Shown here piece after piece: positions 32,505 to 41,934 of a stretch of 64,000 bases of DNA (its first letter is position 1; each line of letters opens with the position of its first letter). The notes beneath the pieces are model-generated. The model was given only the letters and a program-made list of their open reading frames with translations, had not been told where the DNA came from and searched no databases. Both the position numbers and the translations under genes were made by a program. The DNA is from Neptunitalea lumnitzerae (GTDB lineage: Bacteria > Bacteroidota > Bacteroidia > Flavobacteriales > Flavobacteriaceae): positions 372,001 through 436,000 of the forward strand of contig NZ_BRVO01000002.1 of assembly GCF_027924185.1 (NCBI RefSeq). The letters run 5' to 3'.

Positions 32505-34934
32505 ATGAACCTAAATTTTAAGTCAATAGGAATACACATAGCTATTGTTGTATCTTTTATAGTTATTGCTGTATTATATTTTAAGCCAGTATTACAAGGA
32601 GATGTTATTTATCAAAGTGACATTGTTCAATACTCTGGTATGGCAAAGGAACGTAACGATTACAAGCAAGAAACAGGAACAGAATCTTATTGGACTAACA
32701 GTGCTTTTGGTGGAATGCCTACCTATCAGTTAGGTGCTAATTATCCGCATAACTACATAAAATCTTTTGATAAAGTACTCCGCTTTTTGCCAAGGCCAGC
32801 AGATTATGTATTCTTGTATTTATTGAGCTTTTATATATTAATGTTAGTTCTTAAAGTAGATTACCGACTTGCATTTTTAGGTTCGTTGGCATTTGCTTTT
32901 TCTACGTATTACATTATTATATTAGGGGTTGGGCATAATGCTAAAGCTCACGCTATTGCTTATTTCCCTATGGTATTAGCAGGTATTTTACTGGTATTCA
33001 AGAGAAAATATTTTTGGGGAGCCATCCTCACAGCTTTGGCTCTTTCACTAGAAATAGTAGCTAATCACTTTCAAATGACCTATTATCTGTTACTATTGGT
33101 ACTTATAATAGGCATTGTTTATTTTATAGAAGCTATTAAAAATAAAGAGTTGCCTACCTTTTTTAAATCGGTAGGGGTATTAATTATAGCCGCTTTTCTT
33201 GCAGTTTTAACTAATGCATCTAACTTATTAGCTACTAGCGAATACACCAAATGGAGTACTAGAGGTAAAAGTGAGCTAACTTTTAATCCGGATGGATCTG
33301 AAAGAAATACCAACCTTGCTCTTGATAGAGATTATATTACTTACTATAGCTATGGTGTAGTAGAGTCTTTAAATCTTTTAGTTCCTAGAATGTTCGGAGG
33401 TTCAAATGCTGAAAATTTAGGAGATAATTCTAAAACATATGATTACTTAACTAGCCAAGGTGTTCCAGCATCTAGTGCCAAAGAGTTTTCTAAAAATTTA
33501 CCTACCTATTGGGGGCCACAACCTGGTACGGCAGCACCTGCCTATATAGGAGCTATTGTATTGTTCTTATTCTGTATAGGTTTATTTCTAGTAGAAAATA
33601 AATACAAGTGGTGGCTCGTTGCCGGAGCCTTAATGTCATTATTCTTATCATGGGGTAAAAACTTTAGTTTTTTAACCGATTTAATGATAGATTATTTTCC
33701 TTTATACGATAAGTTAAGAGCTGTTTCCTCGATTCAGGTAATAATAGAACTTTGTGCACCTATTATGGCAATTATGGCTTTAGTTAAGGTGTTTGATAAA
33801 AATATTACTAAAGAGGCTAAAGTAAAGGCTGTTAAATGGTCTGGTATTTTTATGGGAGGCTTGTTAGCAGTATTATTTCTATTGAAGTCACAATTATTTA
33901 ATTTTGTAAGTGCTAATGATGCTACTTTAAAACAATATTACGGAGCTGATATTGTTAGAATGATTGTAGAAGATAGAAAAGCTATTTATAATAAAGACTT
34001 ATTTAGAAGCTTTATCTTAATAGGTATTGCATTTAGTGCTCTTTGGTTTTATATAAAGGGATCTCTAAAATATAATTTTGCCGTTGGAGCTTTAATTGTT
34101 TTAGTGGCTATAGATTTAATTGGTGTTGATTTACGCTATGTAAATGAAGATGACTTTGTTAATAGTAGAAAAATGGACATACCATTTACAAAAAGCGCAG
34201 TTGACAATCAGATTTTAAAGGACACTACAGATTATAGAGTTTTTGATACTTCTGAGGGCTTAAACGGAGCTAGAACTTCTTATTTCTTTAATTCTATTGG
34301 TGGTTATCATGGGGCAAAACCAAGAAGATTGCAAGAGTTATTTGAATACCAAATAGCAAATAATAATGTTGCGGTACTAAATATGTTAAATGTTAAGTAC
34401 ATCATTAGACCCAACCAAGAAGGGCAACCTTACCCAGCAGTAAACCCCTATGTGAATGGTAGTGCATGGTTTGTTTCTGATGTTAAAAAGGTAAATTCTG
34501 ATGATGAAGCTATGAAAGCTATGGATAGTTTAGATACTAAATCTGAAGCTATTGTAAACGTAAATGCTTTTAAAGAGTTAAGTTCTTTACAAAATAGTTA
34601 TAGCGTAGATAGTTTAGCTACTATTCAATTGGTAGAGAAGAAACCAGATTATTTAAAATACAAAGCTTCCAATACTAATAATGGATTAGCTTTATTTTCC
34701 GAAATGTATTATCCTCATGGATGGAAGGCTACTATTGATGGAAAAGAAGTACCACAATTTAGAGCCAACTATGCATTAAGAGCTATAGAAGTACCGGCGG
34801 GTTCACATACCATTGAATTTACATTTGAGCCTTCTGTTGTAGCAACTGGTAGTACGCTTACTTTAGCAGGTAATATTATACTATTTTTATTAATAGTAGG
34901 AGGAATAGGATATCAGTTTAAATCAAAGGAATAG
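32505..34934 (+). CDS. YfhO family membrane protein
   Basis: 809 residues. N-terminal span at about 9-26, then an extracytoplasmic loop with DIVQYSGMAKERN and NSAFGGMPTYQ, then about ten more spans up to about 540. A soluble domain holds GYHGAKPRRLQELFEYQI and VLNMLNVKYII, and ends YPHGWKATIDGKEV. That order fits YfhO/GT-C-like proteins, which in Gram-positive bacteria help add sugars to lipoteichoic acid. In Bacteroidota the role is less clear, probably envelope glycan modification. It is transcribed with a glycosyltransferase (19 bp gap) and a flippase. Confidence 0.88.
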   Translation: MNLNFKSIGIHIAIVVSFIVIAVLYFKPVLQGDVIYQSDIVQYSGMAKERNDYKQETGTESYWTNSAFGGMPTYQLGANYPHNYIKSFDKVLRFLPRPADYVFLYLLSFYILMLVLKVDYRLAFLGSLAFAFSTYYIIILGVGHNAKAHAIAYFPMVLAGILLVFKRKYFWGAILTALALSLEIVANHFQMTYYLLLLVLIIGIVYFIEAIKNKELPTFFKSVGVLIIAAFLAVLTNASNLLATSEYTKWSTRGKSELTFNPDGSERNTNLALDRDYITYYSYGVVESLNLLVPRMFGGSNAENLGDNSKTYDYLTSQGVPASSAKEFSKNLPTYWGPQPGTAAPAYIGAIVLFLFCIGLFLVENKYKWWLVAGALMSLFLSWGKNFSFLTDLMIDYFPLYDKLRAVSSIQVIIELCAPIMAIMALVKVFDKNITKEAKVKAVKWSGIFMGGLLAVLFLLKSQLFNFVSANDATLKQYYGADIVRMIVEDRKAIYNKDLFRSFILIGIAFSALWFYIKGSLKYNFAVGALIVLVAIDLIGVDLRYVNEDDFVNSRKMDIPFTKSAVDNQILKDTTDYRVFDTSEGLNGARTSYFFNSIGGYHGAKPRRLQELFEYQIANNNVAVLNMLNVKYIIRPNQEGQPYPAVNPYVNGSAWFVSDVKKVNSDDEAMKAMDSLDTKSEAIVNVNAFKELSSLQNSYSVDSLATIQLVEKKPDYLKYKASNTNNGLALFSEMYYPHGWKATIDGKEVPQFRANYALRAIEVPAGSHTIEFTFEPSVVATGSTLTLAGNIILFLLIVGGIGYQFKSKE

Positions 34935-34953
34935 CTTTGATAATATGCTTTAA

Positions 34954-36234
34954 ATGCAAAAAGTTCTCATTATAACATATTATTGGCCTCCCGCAGGAGG
35001 ACCTGGCGTACAACGTTGGTTAAAATTTGTAAAGTATTTTAGATATTTTGATATAGAGCCAATTGTTTATATTCCAGAAAATCCTACGTATCCTATGACT
35101 GATACTACTTTTGTAAAAGATGTACCAGAGGATATAACAATTATTAAGGGGGCTATTTTTGAGCCTTATGCTTTTGCTAATGTTTTTTCAAAAAATAAAA
35201 CTAAAACTATAAGTAGCGGTATTATTTCTACCAAGAAACAATCGGTAACTGAGAAGGTATTGTTATGGATTAGGGGGAATTTATTTATACCAGATGCTCG
35301 CAAATTTTGGGTAAAACCTTCTGTAACATATTTATCAGAATATATTAAGGAGAACCATATTGAAACTATTGTTACTACCGGACCACCGCATAGTGTGCAT
35401 CTTATAGGGATGCAACTCAAAGAAAAAATAGGGGTAAAGTGGCTAGCAGATTTTAGAGATCCTTGGACATCAATAGGGTATCATTCAAAGTTGAAACTAA
35501 CAAAAAAATCTCAGCGAAAGCACAAGGAACTAGAGTCTAAAGTTTTAAATAATGCTTCTGCTATATCAGTAACAAGTTTTACCACAAAGGATGAATTTTC
35601 TAAATTAACAAATACTCCCATTGCGGTTATTACAAATGGTTATGATAATGAAAAAGTAAAAAACAATAAATTAAACAATAACTTTACATTATCGCATATA
35701 GGATCTTTATTATCAGGTAGAAACCCTAAAGTATTATGGAGTATTTTGAAAGAATTATGCGATACCATAGATAGCTTTAAAAATGATTTGGAAATAACTT
35801 TAGCCGGAAAGGTAAGTGAAGAAATTATAGATAGTATTACCAAGTTTGGGTTAACTGATAACGTTGTTTTAAAAGGGTATTTATCTCATGAAGATGCACT
35901 TATTTTACAAAGAGAAAGTCAGGTGTTGTTATTATTAGAAATTAATTCAGAAGAAACGAAAGGTATTATACCAGGAAAACTTTTTGAGTATATAATTTCT
36001 AAAAGACCTATTTTAGCTATAGGTCCAGAGGAGTGGGATGCTGCTCGTATTATTAGTAATACCAAAACAGGTAATACTTTTAATTATTCTGAAGAACAAA
36101 AAATAAAAGAAACCATACTAGCATATTATAACTTGTACAAAAAGAATGAATTATTTGTTACATCAACTAATGTAGAAGTTTATAGTAGAAAAAATTTAAC
36201 ACAGCATATGGCATCTTTACTAAAGAGCCTGTAA
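34954..36234 (+). CDS. Glycosyltransferase (GT4-type, GT-B fold)
   Basis: 426 residues. It opens LIITYYWPPAGGPGVQRWLK, the donor-loop signature of a glycosyltransferase group frequent in Bacteroidota. The middle has WLADFRDPWTSIGYHSK and the C-terminal half TLAGKVSEEI, a KGYLSHEDAL loop and IIPGKLFEYIISKRP, where the E of LFEY normally contacts the nucleotide sugar. It should transfer a sugar to a lipid or polysaccharide in the cytoplasm. It lies between YfhO and a flippase, an envelope-glycan setting. Confidence 0.88.
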   Translation: MQKVLIITYYWPPAGGPGVQRWLKFVKYFRYFDIEPIVYIPENPTYPMTDTTFVKDVPEDITIIKGAIFEPYAFANVFSKNKTKTISSGIISTKKQSVTEKVLLWIRGNLFIPDARKFWVKPSVTYLSEYIKENHIETIVTTGPPHSVHLIGMQLKEKIGVKWLADFRDPWTSIGYHSKLKLTKKSQRKHKELESKVLNNASAISVTSFTTKDEFSKLTNTPIAVITNGYDNEKVKNNKLNNNFTLSHIGSLLSGRNPKVLWSILKELCDTIDSFKNDLEITLAGKVSEEIIDSITKFGLTDNVVLKGYLSHEDALILQRESQVLLLLEINSEETKGIIPGKLFEYIISKRPILAIGPEEWDAARIISNTKTGNTFNYSEEQKIKETILAYYNLYKKNELFVTSTNVEVYSRKNLTQHMASLLKSL

Positions 36235-36242
36235 CCATTTCT

Positions 36243-37703
36243 ATGGGAGTAATTTTTAAACAGTCTTTATTCAATATTATATTTACGTATTTAGGGTTTG
36301 CTCTAGGTGCTATAAATACCTTGTTTCTATACCCTAATTTCATGTCTGATGAATATTATGGACTTATAGGTTATTTAATTTCTGTTTCTAATATTTTAGC
36401 GCCTTTACTAAATGCAGGTGTTCAAAATGCAATGGTGAAATTCTATTCTTCTTATGAAGAAGGGGAACAGCAGCATAAATTTAATTTTATGATGTTCATA
36501 CTACCTATACTTATGATGATGCCTATAGGGCTGTTGATGTATGTTATGTATGATCCTATTGCTAGTTTTCTTTCTAGAGAAAATCCTATTATAGCCAACT
36601 ATGCTTGGATAGTTTTTGTGATTGCTGCTTCTATGGCTTATTTTGAAGTGTTTTATGCTTGGACAAAAGTACAGCTGCAATCCGTTAAGGGTAACTTTAT
36701 GAAAGAAGTGGTGCATAGAGCCATTATAATGATTTTACTTTTTGCATTGTATCTAGATTATATAGGAATTGAAAACTTTATTTATTTAGTGGTGTTAATG
36801 TACTTTACTAGAATGCTACTAATGGGTGCAGTAGCATTTCACATTAAAAAACCAAGTTTTAAAATTGGTATTCCTGATAATTTTAAAACCGTTTTTAATT
36901 ACTCGTTACTAATTATAGTTGCTGGATCTATTGCCATTATACTTTTAGATATCGATAAATTTATGTTAGGGCAATATGTAGATATTAAAAATGTAGCATA
37001 TTATAACGTAGCTGTTTTTATAGCCATTGTAATTGCGGTTCCCTCTAGGGCAATGCAACAAATTACAACACCTATTACGGCCAAATTATTAAATGCTAAC
37101 GATATGGAAGATTTAGAAAGTTTATACAAACGTTCGTCTCTTAATCTATACATTGTTAGTGGTATTATTTTTTTGTTGATTGTTCTAAACATAAATCAAC
37201 TTTACAAGTTACTTCCTGTAGAGTATAGTAGTGCTATTATGGTTGTGTTTTTAATATCGTTAGCCAAACTAATGGATAATTTGATAGGTATTAATAATGC
37301 TATCATTTTTAACTCAAAATATTATAAAACAGTATTAACATTTGGTGTATTCTTGGCTATTCTTACGGTAGTTCTGAATGCTTTATTTATACCTGTTTGG
37401 GGAATGAATGGTGCAGGATTGGCTAGTTTGATGGCATTTTTTATATACAACGCAACTAAAATAGTTTTTGTAAATAAGAAGTTTGGTATTCAACCATTCA
37501 CTATAAAAACGGTTAAAACTACGTTGCTCTTCGCGGGTATTGGATTCATATTTTTCTTTTGGGATTTTAACTTTCACCCCATTATTAATATAGTAATTAA
37601 GTCAGGGGTAATAGTTGTAGTATGTTTATTAGGAATCTTGAAATTAAATTTATCCTCAGATATAACTTATCTCTGGAAGAAATATATTCCTTTTGCTAAA
37701 TAG
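36243..37703 (+). CDS. Oligosaccharide flippase family protein (Wzx-like)
   Basis: 486 residues with about 14 hydrophobic spans and the polysaccharide-biosynthesis (MATE/MVF-like) order: FNIIFTYLGFALGAINTLFL at the start, NYSLLIIVAGSIAIILLDID with the membrane Asp, YNVAVFIAIVIAVPSRAMQQ, and WGMNGAGLASLMAFFIYN. It probably moves lipid-linked glycans across the inner membrane. It is the last gene of the DUF4834-YfhO-GT run, and follows the glycosyltransferase by 8 bp. Confidence 0.88.
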   Translation: MGVIFKQSLFNIIFTYLGFALGAINTLFLYPNFMSDEYYGLIGYLISVSNILAPLLNAGVQNAMVKFYSSYEEGEQQHKFNFMMFILPILMMMPIGLLMYVMYDPIASFLSRENPIIANYAWIVFVIAASMAYFEVFYAWTKVQLQSVKGNFMKEVVHRAIIMILLFALYLDYIGIENFIYLVVLMYFTRMLLMGAVAFHIKKPSFKIGIPDNFKTVFNYSLLIIVAGSIAIILLDIDKFMLGQYVDIKNVAYYNVAVFIAIVIAVPSRAMQQITTPITAKLLNANDMEDLESLYKRSSLNLYIVSGIIFLLIVLNINQLYKLLPVEYSSAIMVVFLISLAKLMDNLIGINNAIIFNSKYYKTVLTFGVFLAILTVVLNALFIPVWGMNGAGLASLMAFFIYNATKIVFVNKKFGIQPFTIKTVKTTLLFAGIGFIFFFWDFNFHPIINIVIKSGVIVVVCLLGILKLNLSSDITYLWKKYIPFAK

Positions 37704-37784
37704 TCAAGGTTACAAAATAAGCCATTTGTTTCCTTATTAAAAATAACAATCAATTGTAATGTTTGCCAGGCTATCTTTGGTAGT

Positions 37785-38000
37785 TTATTCGCAGTTAGAC
37801 TCAGTAAAGTATCCTTCAGTATTATATTGGTCGCATGTACCACTCTGGCGCTCTACAAATTCATAATCAAAATTACCAGTAGACTCATTGTAAACTGATT
37901 CGTAGAAATCACAATAACATCCATTTTCATCTTCTTCGGCACAATTCGTCAATACTAAAGCACCTGCGATTAAAACGGTATAGGCAATAATTTTTTTCAT
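37785..38000 (-). CDS. Small Cys-rich lipoprotein, unrecognised
   Basis: 71 residues from MKKIIAYTVLIAGALVL. The lipobox VLTNC puts the lipidated Cys at about residue 20. The mature part is acidic with further Cys residues (GCYCDF, GTCDQY, ESNCE), which could form disulfides. I do not know the family. A frame extends to an ATG at 38045, but the signal peptide fixes the start at 38000. It lies downstream of the response regulator gene and may be its target. Confidence 0.7.
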   Translation of the reverse strand: MKKIIAYTVLIAGALVLTNCAEEDENGCYCDFYESVYNESTGNFDYEFVERQSGTCDQYNTEGYFTESNCE

Positions 38001-38111
38001 AGCTGTGTAAATATTAGTAGTATCAAAAATACTATAATAATTCACTAATTAAAATAGCTGTAAAATAAGTTTAGAAATTATTTCAATGTATTTCATGAGG
38101 ATTATTTTCAT

Positions 38112-38777
38112 TTAGATAAGCCCCATATCTTTAGATACAGCTATAAGATGTACCGTATTTTGCACATCCATAATATTCTTCATTTTATTGATACGCTTTT
38201 CTATAGTGCTTAAACTATTAGGAGTAATGTTTTGATTTTTAAGCAACTGACTTATTTCATCTTGAATATGTCCCTTAGCTAGGTAAGATAAAAGTATAAT
38301 ATCAAAATCATCAATATTAACACTATTAGTATTTCTTAAGGCTTGAGAAACTTGATCTGATATATATTGTTTGCCGTTGTAAGTTAAAAAAATAGCATCC
38401 TTTAGTTCTTGTATTCCTTTACGCCCCTTGCAAACGTATCCGTCTATCTCAAATTTTTCAAATAACCTTCTAATTTTTTGAATTCTATCATCAATAGAAT
38501 ATACAATTACTTTTACAGAAGGATATTCGCTTTTTACAGCTTCTACAAGTTCTTCTCCAGAGGTATACTTTTCGTTTCTATGGTCTTTCTTAAAAGATAA
38601 GTCAGTGATAAGAAGCTCGTAAGGCTCACCATCTAAAACACTTTTTTTTATTTTTAAAAATGCATCATCACAGTATTGAACTTGTTCTGTTATCGGAATA
38701 TTAAGTTCTTCTAAGAGGGTATGAATGCCGTCTGTTATACTTTTTAAATCTTCTGCTACTAATATTTTTGAATACAT
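38112..38777 (-). CDS. NarL/FixJ-type response regulator
   Basis: 221 residues. The receiver has ILVAEDLK, phospho-Asp59 in LLITDLSFK, and a Lys in YVCKGRKG near 125. The C-terminal output (about 155-221) is a LuxR-like helix-turn-helix, LLSYLAKGHIQDEISQLLKN and NSLSTIEKRINKM, somewhat divergent. It is the partner of the TPR histidine kinase that ends 6 bp upstream. The pair is flanked by two small lipoprotein genes, which could be part of the same response. Confidence 0.88.
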   Translation of the reverse strand: MYSKILVAEDLKSITDGIHTLLEELNIPITEQVQYCDDAFLKIKKSVLDGEPYELLITDLSFKKDHRNEKYTSGEELVEAVKSEYPSVKVIVYSIDDRIQKIRRLFEKFEIDGYVCKGRKGIQELKDAIFLTYNGKQYISDQVSQALRNTNSVNIDDFDIILLSYLAKGHIQDEISQLLKNQNITPNSLSTIEKRINKMKNIMDVQNTVHLIAVSKDMGLI

Positions 38778-38783
38778 AAATAA

Positions 38784-40697
38784 CTAAAGTATTAAGGATG
38801 CTTTAAATCCTTCATTATTGTTAGACTCAAATTTAATACTTCCCCCTACAGTACTAATACGGTTTTCCATATTCTTGAGTCCACTTTTTTTAGAAAAGTC
38901 CGTTCCAATGCCATTATCCATATAATCAATTGCTATTTTATGACCTTTTTGATGAAAACTAACTCTTACTCTAGATGCTTTGCTATGCTTACTCATATTG
39001 GTCATTAGCTCTTGAATAACTCTATATAAAACAATTAGTTTTTCTTTATTACACCGTTCCCACTTGATGTTAGAAATACCTGTAGTGATTAGCAAAATTC
39101 CTTCTTTTTTATAAGATACAATAAGTTCTTCAAGGGTTTCAGAAAAATGATCATCAATATCAATGTCATTGTTACTTTTAGAAATATCACGGGTTTTTTG
39201 ATATATTTTATCTAAATCAGATAGGGCAGTCTCTTCATCTATAGTATGAGACTGTATTTTATTCATGGTGTGGTAAATATCGTTTGCTACTTCATCATGT
39301 ACTTGTTTAGCTATACGCTTTTCTGTGTCGTATATTTGTGCTAAGAATTTACGCTTATGATGGTTCTGAATTAATAGAAATACTAGAATAGCTATAATTA
39401 CACCAATCACTAACCCCCATCTCGACATTATTTTTCTTGCATGTTGCTCTTGTAGCTCTATCTTATTAGCTAAGTATTTAAGTTCGTTCTCTTTGGCTAT
39501 TTCATGTTCCTTTTGGTAATTATATTTTAAAGACATGTATTTGTGCTTAGAAGAGGATTCTATTTGCTCTAAACTATCTCTTAAATGTAAGTAGCTATTG
39601 ATGTGAGAAGTATTTCCTAAGTCTATGAGTAATTTAAGTGTTTCTAGTTGTTCTTCGCCTATTTTTAGGTTTGTTGCTATTTTTAAAGCTTCATTTGCAT
39701 TTTGCTTAGCCTTGTTAGTTTGGTTGAAGTGTTGGTATGCTTTGGCCAGTTTATAATAACTAGAGTACATGCCTAAGAGGTAATTCATCTTTTCTCTAAT
39801 CTCTAAACTCTTTTCGATATCCTGTACAGAAGTTCTATCATTTAAATGATATTTAACCACGCCTATGTTACACATAACCCTAGCTATTTTTAAAGAATCT
39901 TTTAATTGCTCTGCTATGTCTAACGATGCATTAAAGTTTTCTAAGGCATTATCATAGTCCTGCATGTCTAAATATAGATTTCCAATATTATTCAAGAAAG
40001 TACTCTTATATCCTTTATTTTCAACTAAATCAAATCCATTCTTATAATAAACCAAGGCTTGCTCATATGCTTGTCGTTCTTTATAAAGAATTCCAAGTTC
40101 TACATAAATGCCTATTAGATTAACAGTATAGTCTTCCTTTTTACTTTGTTCATCAATTAATGCTATTGCCTTACTTAAAGTTTCTTCTGCTTCAAATGAT
40201 AAGCCTATTTTGCGCTGCAACATTGCGGTGTATTGCAAAGCTCTTAATTGGTCAGGAACTTGATTTAATTTTGTACTTAAAGTATATCCTTTATCATAAA
40301 AATCAATAGCTAAGTTTACACTATCCATAGTGTTATAATTATCAGCTAAATATTTGTAGGCTCTAATTATTGTTAACGAATCTTTTATTTGAGTACCAAA
40401 GTCTAATAATTTATAGGAATAATAATTAGCACTATCATATTCTTTAGTGGCTTTAAAAAGAGCATTCTTTAATCGGTATGATTTTATGATATATTCGGTG
40501 TCCTTAACTTTTTTAGCAAATTTTAAGGCATTATTTAATTCAGATTGTCTTTTTTCTATGGTCCATTTTTTCCTACTATTTTTATCAAAAATCTGATAGC
40601 TACTATTGGTAGTTTGAGCAAAGCAAAAATTGGTATTATTTGAAATTAATAATAGTATACAATAGAAAAAGAGGAATGAAAGTAGGTTAGGTTTCAT
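38784..40697 (-). CDS. TPR-containing sensor histidine kinase (NarX/HisKA_3 type)
   Basis: 637 residues. An N-terminal signal or signal-anchor (about 8-28) precedes a periplasmic tetratricopeptide region (about 40-370) with FLNNIGNLYLDMQDYDNALE. One membrane span is at about 432-452 (WGLVIGVIIAILVFLLI). The HisKA_3 segment RIAKQVHDEVANDIYHTM has the phospho-His, and the ATPase region has DNGIGTDFSKKSGLKNMENR (given in short). Such TPR kinases in flavobacteria pair with NarL-like regulators and sense unknown envelope or metabolic cues. The regulator gene follows by 6 bp. Confidence 0.92.
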   Translation of the reverse strand: MKPNLLSFLFFYCILLLISNNTNFCFAQTTNSSYQIFDKNSRKKWTIEKRQSELNNALKFAKKVKDTEYIIKSYRLKNALFKATKEYDSANYYSYKLLDFGTQIKDSLTIIRAYKYLADNYNTMDSVNLAIDFYDKGYTLSTKLNQVPDQLRALQYTAMLQRKIGLSFEAEETLSKAIALIDEQSKKEDYTVNLIGIYVELGILYKERQAYEQALVYYKNGFDLVENKGYKSTFLNNIGNLYLDMQDYDNALENFNASLDIAEQLKDSLKIARVMCNIGVVKYHLNDRTSVQDIEKSLEIREKMNYLLGMYSSYYKLAKAYQHFNQTNKAKQNANEALKIATNLKIGEEQLETLKLLIDLGNTSHINSYLHLRDSLEQIESSSKHKYMSLKYNYQKEHEIAKENELKYLANKIELQEQHARKIMSRWGLVIGVIIAILVFLLIQNHHKRKFLAQIYDTEKRIAKQVHDEVANDIYHTMNKIQSHTIDEETALSDLDKIYQKTRDISKSNNDIDIDDHFSETLEELIVSYKKEGILLITTGISNIKWERCNKEKLIVLYRVIQELMTNMSKHSKASRVRVSFHQKGHKIAIDYMDNGIGTDFSKKSGLKNMENRISTVGGSIKFESNNNEGFKASLIL

Positions 40698-40755
40698 TCC
40701 TCAAATGTAATAACTTATTTGTATAAATTTATTTCAATTAAGAAGAATTCTGTTA

Positions 40756-40953
40756 TTATGGTGTTGTTTCAGGATCTTCTTCTTCATCACCTCCTGTGTT
40801 AGGTGGTGGTACGGTATCATCGTCATCACCAGTATTGGTTTTACTCTGTTGTTCGTATAAATTAAGGTCCTCGGAAAGTGCTTCAGGATTACAAGAATAT
40901 GATAATGGAAGAATACATACTATTAGAAGAAATACAATATAAAATTTTTTCAT
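40756..40953 (-). CDS. Small acidic lipoprotein, unrecognised
   Basis: 65 residues. Signal peptide with a lipobox-like LSYSC at residue about 21, then a short domain and an extremely acidic, Pro- and Gly-rich tail (TGDDDDTVPPPNTGG, then DEEEDPETTP). It lies 58 bp upstream of the histidine kinase gene in the same direction and may be in its operon. The tail would be a flexible charged strand at the cell envelope. No family recognised. Confidence 0.6.
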   Translation of the reverse strand: MKKFYIVFLLIVCILPLSYSCNPEALSEDLNLYEQQSKTNTGDDDDTVPPPNTGGDEEEDPETTP

Positions 40954-41013
40954 TTTGTTGTGGTTTTTGAAATTATGAAATAGTGTTATTGCTGCCGTTT
41001 AAGGCAGATTTTA

Positions 41014-41029
41014 ATGTGAGGCCTCACAT
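41014..41029. promoter_or_regulatory. 16-bp perfect palindrome in the divergent region
   Basis: ATGTGAGG-CCTCACAT is its own reverse complement. It lies between the small lipoprotein gene and the gene at 41245, next to further inverted repeats. Confidence 0.4.
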
Positions 41030-41032
41030 GAT

Positions 41033-41106
41033 CGGGAAGAGTAGTAGTTACTAATAGCAGGTATTACTTCCCGCATATTACTTGCTAATAGCAACTACTG
41101 TTTTTT
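41033..41106 (+). other. Nested inverted repeats ending in a T-run (possible RNA gene or terminator)
   Basis: CGGGAAG (41033-41039) has an inverse copy CTTCCCG (41067-41073). An imperfect 17-bp pair joins AGTAGTTACTAATAGCA (from about 41043) and TGCTAATAGCAACTACT (to about 41099), followed by GTTTTTT. No upstream plus-strand gene needs a terminator here, so an independent small RNA is possible. Confidence 0.35.
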
Positions 41107-41244
41107 GGTACTTTTTTAATACCACAACAAATGAATGAACCCGCCCAATAAATAGCGGGAAATAAGTAGGAAACCTTTTGGAAATTAATTTCCCATAAAT
41201 TTCTCTATGAAAAATTGTAACTTTAAGGCATAATAATCAATGAT

Positions 41245-41928
41245 ATGCGTAGCAAATTACTTTTAGAGTCGTTTGTAAAGATTTCGGAACAGTTTTCTTT
41301 TTTATCCAAGACAAAACAGGCAGAAGAATTAAGTAATATTATAGAAGAGCAAAGTACTTTAACCGGAGATAAAGAAATTATTTCTGGCAAACGTTTGTTG
41401 CAATTAAAAAAAGAAGCAGAAGAAAGACATGAGATTAATTTAAGAATGGGGGTTGCAAATGCTTTGGCAGTGTATGTAGGATATAAAGATTTTTCTACCT
41501 ATGAAAAAGAGCAAAAGAAAGGTGAGTTGACTTTTAAAGATAAATCTTCAAACTTTTTCAGAGCCCACAAAACAACCTTATTGGTTAGCATAGGGTTATT
41601 GCTTATTTTCTTAATATTTGAGTCGGTAACAAAAAGGAAGTGGATGGTTTGGAAAAAGGATCACTACGAGCAGATAGATTTTAATGAGAATGACTATAGC
41701 ACAGGGAAATTAAAACTTTATAAATCTACTGAATGTGATGCTTTCTTTAAAATACAACCAGACTGTAATACGGTCTTTTTTACACAAGACGGTAAATCAT
41801 TAATCTGGTACGGTAAAAATAAAAATAGAGAATATGAGTTTTTCTCAACTAGAGGGAATCATCCGGAAACGGATAAGCCCCTAAAGCCGATTACTCATTA
41901 TATGGTAGAGAAGTATATTTGTCCGTAA
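41245..41928 (+). CDS. Single-span membrane protein, unrecognised
   Basis: 227 residues. The N-terminal cytoplasmic part (about 1-105) is helical and charged (SKTKQAEELSNIIEEQSTL, and NALAVYVGYKDFSTYEKEQ). One membrane span lies at about 112-130 (LLVSIGLLLIFLIFES). The C-terminal half is soluble, with ECDAFFKIQPDCNTVFFTQD and two Cys that could pair outside. The VGYKDFSTYE segment looks like a short motif seen in other flavobacterial proteins of unknown role. No catalytic residues identified. Stop is 6 bp before the convergent repressor gene end. Confidence 0.6.
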   Translation: MRSKLLLESFVKISEQFSFLSKTKQAEELSNIIEEQSTLTGDKEIISGKRLLQLKKEAEERHEINLRMGVANALAVYVGYKDFSTYEKEQKKGELTFKDKSSNFFRAHKTTLLVSIGLLLIFLIFESVTKRKWMVWKKDHYEQIDFNENDYSTGKLKLYKSTECDAFFKIQPDCNTVFFTQDGKSLIWYGKNKNREYEFFSTRGNHPETDKPLKPITHYMVEKYICP

Positions 41929-41934
41929 CTAAAA

